Shown here one piece after another: positions 62,001 to 64,000 of a stretch of DNA of 64,000 nt. A program made the position numbers and the translations under genes. The stretch is taken from the NCBI GenBank assembly GCA_913052345.1, contig CAJXDR010000003.1, positions 1 to 64,000 of the forward strand. Reading direction: 5' to 3'. How positions within the stretch are numbered: the first letter of the stretch is position 1; every line of letters starts with the position of its first letter. The notes under the pieces were generated by a model. The model saw nothing but the letters and a program-made list of their open reading frames with translations, searched no databases and was not told where the DNA came from. This DNA is from UBA4421 sp002470275 (GTDB lineage Bacteria; Pseudomonadota; Gammaproteobacteria; Pseudomonadales; Azotimanducaceae).

Positions 62001-63287
62001 ATGAAAATACTTGTGATTGGTAACGGCGGACGCGAGCACGCTCTCTCATGGAAGCTCGCCCAGAGTCCAGATGTGAGTGAAGTCATCGTCGCCCCCGGCA
62101 ACGCGGGAACCGCAGGTGAGGAGCGCGTCCGTAACGTGGGCGTGTCTGCAGCCGACATTGATGCTCTCATGGCGCTCGCCAGAGATGAGCAGGTGGCCCT
62201 GACCGTGGTCGGTCCAGAAGCGCCACTGGTTCAGGGGGTCGTGGATCAGTTTGAGGCTGCCGGGCTAGCCTGTTTCGGTCCTACTCGTTCTGCTGCGCAG
62301 CTAGAGGGCTCGAAGGCGTTCAGCAAAGACTTTATGCGTCGTCATGATATTCCCACGGCGGCCTATCAAAGCTTTACCGACGTGGCCGAAGCGACGGCCT
62401 ATATTCGCCAGCAAGGCGCCCCCATTGTGGTCAAAGCAGACGGTTTGGCGGCCGGTAAGGGGGTTACTGTGGCCATGACGGAAGCCGAGGCCGTGGACGC
62501 CGTGACCCACATGCTCGCTGAAAATAGTTTCGGTGATGCCGGGCGCCGAGTGGTTATTGAGGAGTTTTTAGAGGGCGAGGAAGCGAGCTTTATTTGTCTT
62601 TGTGATGGGGAAGTCGCGCTGCCCTTTGCCTCCTCTCAAGACCATAAAGCCCTGGAAGACGGCGGTCGCGGGCCCAATACGGGTGGCATGGGTGCCTACT
62701 CGCCAGCGCCTGTCGTGACCGCCCAGGTTCATGAGCGTGCCATGGAGGAGGTGATCAAGCCCGTGCTCCTCGGGATGGCTCAGGAGGGTATGCCCTACCG
62801 AGGGTTTCTTTATGCGGGCCTGATGGTTACCCCAGAAGAGCGGATCAAGGTGGTGGAATTCAATTGTCGCTTCGGTGACCCTGAAGCCCAGCCTATTATG
62901 ATGCGCCTACGCAGTGACCTATTACCTCTACTGCAACACGCGCGCGCTGGAACGCTGGCGGAAAAGGCAATCGAGTTTGATCCACGTGACGCCCTCGGCG
63001 TCGTCTTGGCCGCCGCCGGATACCCCGGGGAGCCGGTGCGGGGTGATATCATTACAGGCCTTGCTAAGCAGCTGGAGGACACTAAGGTGTTTCATGCCGG
63101 CACCACGCGCCAGGACGACAATGTCGTGACCGCCGGTGGCCGAGTGCTCTGCGTGGTAGGCGTTGGAGAAGATATTGCACTGGCTCAGGCCAGAGCCTAT
63201 GCGCGCGTCGATTTAATTGGGTGGCGGGGCAGACAGTTCCGCAAAGACATCGGTTTTCGAGCCCTACGGCGGCTTGATGAGGACTAA
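62001..63287 (+). CDS. purD: Phosphoribosylamine--glycine ligase
   Basis: A 428-residue ATP-grasp enzyme joining phosphoribosylamine and glycine. MKILVIGNGGREHALSWKL, VGPEAPLVQGVV, VKADGLAAGKGV (ATP site), GPNTGGMGAYSPAPV and EFNCRFGDPEAQ are all visible. ATG 62001 follows CGGAGGAAAC. Part of the purine operon with purH. Confidence 0.97.
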   Translation: MKILVIGNGGREHALSWKLAQSPDVSEVIVAPGNAGTAGEERVRNVGVSAADIDALMALARDEQVALTVVGPEAPLVQGVVDQFEAAGLACFGPTRSAAQLEGSKAFSKDFMRRHDIPTAAYQSFTDVAEATAYIRQQGAPIVVKADGLAAGKGVTVAMTEAEAVDAVTHMLAENSFGDAGRRVVIEEFLEGEEASFICLCDGEVALPFASSQDHKALEDGGRGPNTGGMGAYSPAPVVTAQVHERAMEEVIKPVLLGMAQEGMPYRGFLYAGLMVTPEERIKVVEFNCRFGDPEAQPIMMRLRSDLLPLLQHARAGTLAEKAIEFDPRDALGVVLAAAGYPGEPVRGDIITGLAKQLEDTKVFHAGTTRQDDNVVTAGGRVLCVVGVGEDIALAQARAYARVDLIGWRGRQFRKDIGFRALRRLDED

Positions 63288-63336
63288 CCTTTGGGACCAG
63301 GCCCAGTCAACCTGGCTTTGCGTAAGGACAGGGTAA

Positions 63337-63963
63337 ATGAATCAGCTGGACGAGATCATCTGCAGCTTTGATAGAGGTTTGCGAACATTAACGGGTGGGC
63401 ATCAGGCCGTGCGCGACTATCCCGGTGCAAACTTTTCCGAGGCGCCACTTTCAGAGGAGGAAAGGGCGCATATTGTGGGGCTGATGCGGGTGAACCACAC
63501 CGGCGAGGTCTGCGCCCAGGCCCTATACGAGGGCCAGGCACTCACCGCAAAGGGTGAAGATGCCAAGTCCGCGCTGTTAGCGGCGGCCGGTGAGGAGCAG
63601 GATCATTTGGTTTGGTGTGAGCAGCGTCTCAGTGAGCTGGAGGGCGGCCCCAGCGCCCTAGCACCGGTGTTTTTTGGGCTGTCCTTCGCCGTGGGTGCTG
63701 CAGCTGGGTTGTTGGGTGATCGGGTTAGCCTGGGTTTTGTCGAGGCGACGGAAGATCAGGTGGTGAAGCATCTTGACGGCCACCTGGCGTCCTTGCCTGA
63801 TGAGGACCGCCGCACCCGAGAAGTATTGGAAGCCATGCGAGCCGACGAAACGCGTCATGGTGAGGAGGCCCTGGCCAGAGGCGGGGTCGAGTTTCCCAAG
63901 CCACTGAAGCAAACAATGCAGCTGCTTGCCCGGGCGATGACGCTGACCAGCTACCGAATTTAA
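63337..63963 (+). CDS. coq7: Demethoxyubiquinone hydroxylase Coq7
   Basis: A 208-residue di-iron monooxygenase of ubiquinone synthesis. Ferritin-like fold with RVNHTGEVCAQALYEGQ, EEQDHLVWC, EATEDQVVKHL and RADETRHGEEA as iron ligands. It binds the membrane peripherally. ATG 63337. It lies near the right edge with no further gene in the window. Confidence 0.95.
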   Translation: MNQLDEIICSFDRGLRTLTGGHQAVRDYPGANFSEAPLSEEERAHIVGLMRVNHTGEVCAQALYEGQALTAKGEDAKSALLAAAGEEQDHLVWCEQRLSELEGGPSALAPVFFGLSFAVGAAAGLLGDRVSLGFVEATEDQVVKHLDGHLASLPDEDRRTREVLEAMRADETRHGEEALARGGVEFPKPLKQTMQLLARAMTLTSYRI

Positions 63964-64000
63964 GCCTCTGTGGCGTCAAAAATTTCGTAGCTATGGGAAA

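Overview
The window is a gene-dense stretch (about 57-58 % GC by eye, no rRNA, tRNA, phage, insertion sequence or CRISPR array seen) of a gammaproteobacterial chromosome. The markers are the pil-aroK-aroB-SPOR-gltBD neighbourhood, mpl, srkA, greB, the aroQ-accB-prmA-dusB-purH-purD cluster, coq7 and dsbD. Many acyl-CoA dehydrogenases, a PPi-dependent phosphofructokinase next to a membrane pyrophosphatase, a GH20 hexosaminidase and a TauE-type exporter suggest a free-living aerobic, probably marine heterotroph. A Halieaceae/OM60-like lineage is my guess and is not proven by the sequence.

Layout. 1-3.0 kb: end of pilM (with a 15-residue tandem repeat), pilN, pilO and a short secretin; no pilP is present. 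3.1-5.2 kb: aroK, aroB and a small secreted SPOR protein. 5.2-11.3 kb: gltD and gltB on the minus strand. 11.7-16.9 kb: malate dehydrogenase, an epoxide-hydrolase-like enzyme, and a two-subunit molybdenum hydroxylase. 16.9-19.8 kb: an MBL-fold hydrolase and a DNA alkylation repair pair (Ada-AlkA fusion plus Ogt). 19.8-20.5 kb: a TetR regulator preceded by two matching palindromes. 20.5-22.7 kb: a minus-strand module of a four-EF-hand periplasmic protein, an ECF sigma factor, a probable anti-sigma factor and a membrane-anchored Spy/CnrX-like sensor. 22.7-33.8 kb: greB, a TauD-like dioxygenase, small proteins, GH20, a TonB-domain lipoprotein, a haem-type membrane protein, a thioesterase, an M20 peptidase, an MBL protein with altered metal ligands, and nadE.

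33.9-46.8 kb holds three acyl-CoA dehydrogenases, a MOSC protein, a HAD phosphatase, an SDR, a TauE exporter, an acyltransferase, SrkA, a ComF-like protein and an MtnK-like kinase. 46.8-52.3 kb: mpl with an SPGGP-repeat tail, a membrane protein, PPi-phosphofructokinase and hppA; the last two share PPi metabolism. 52.5-56.9 kb: a DUF2333 protein, a PCuAC copper chaperone with a lipoprotein, and dsbD. 56.9-64.0 kb: aroQ, accB, prmA, a VOC protein, dusB, purH, purD and coq7. In this last cluster accC (usual after accB) and fis (usual after dusB) are absent.

Most interesting items: the repeat-bearing PilM with a PilP-less, compact type IV pilus cluster; the EF-hand/ECF/anti-sigma/Spy-like module; the missing fis and accC; the ligand-poor MBL protein; the twin TetR palindromes; and the PPi-PFK/membrane PPase pair. 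No clearly undescribed multi-gene system such as a defence island is evident. The closest candidates are the EF-hand sigma module and the remodelled pilus cluster.
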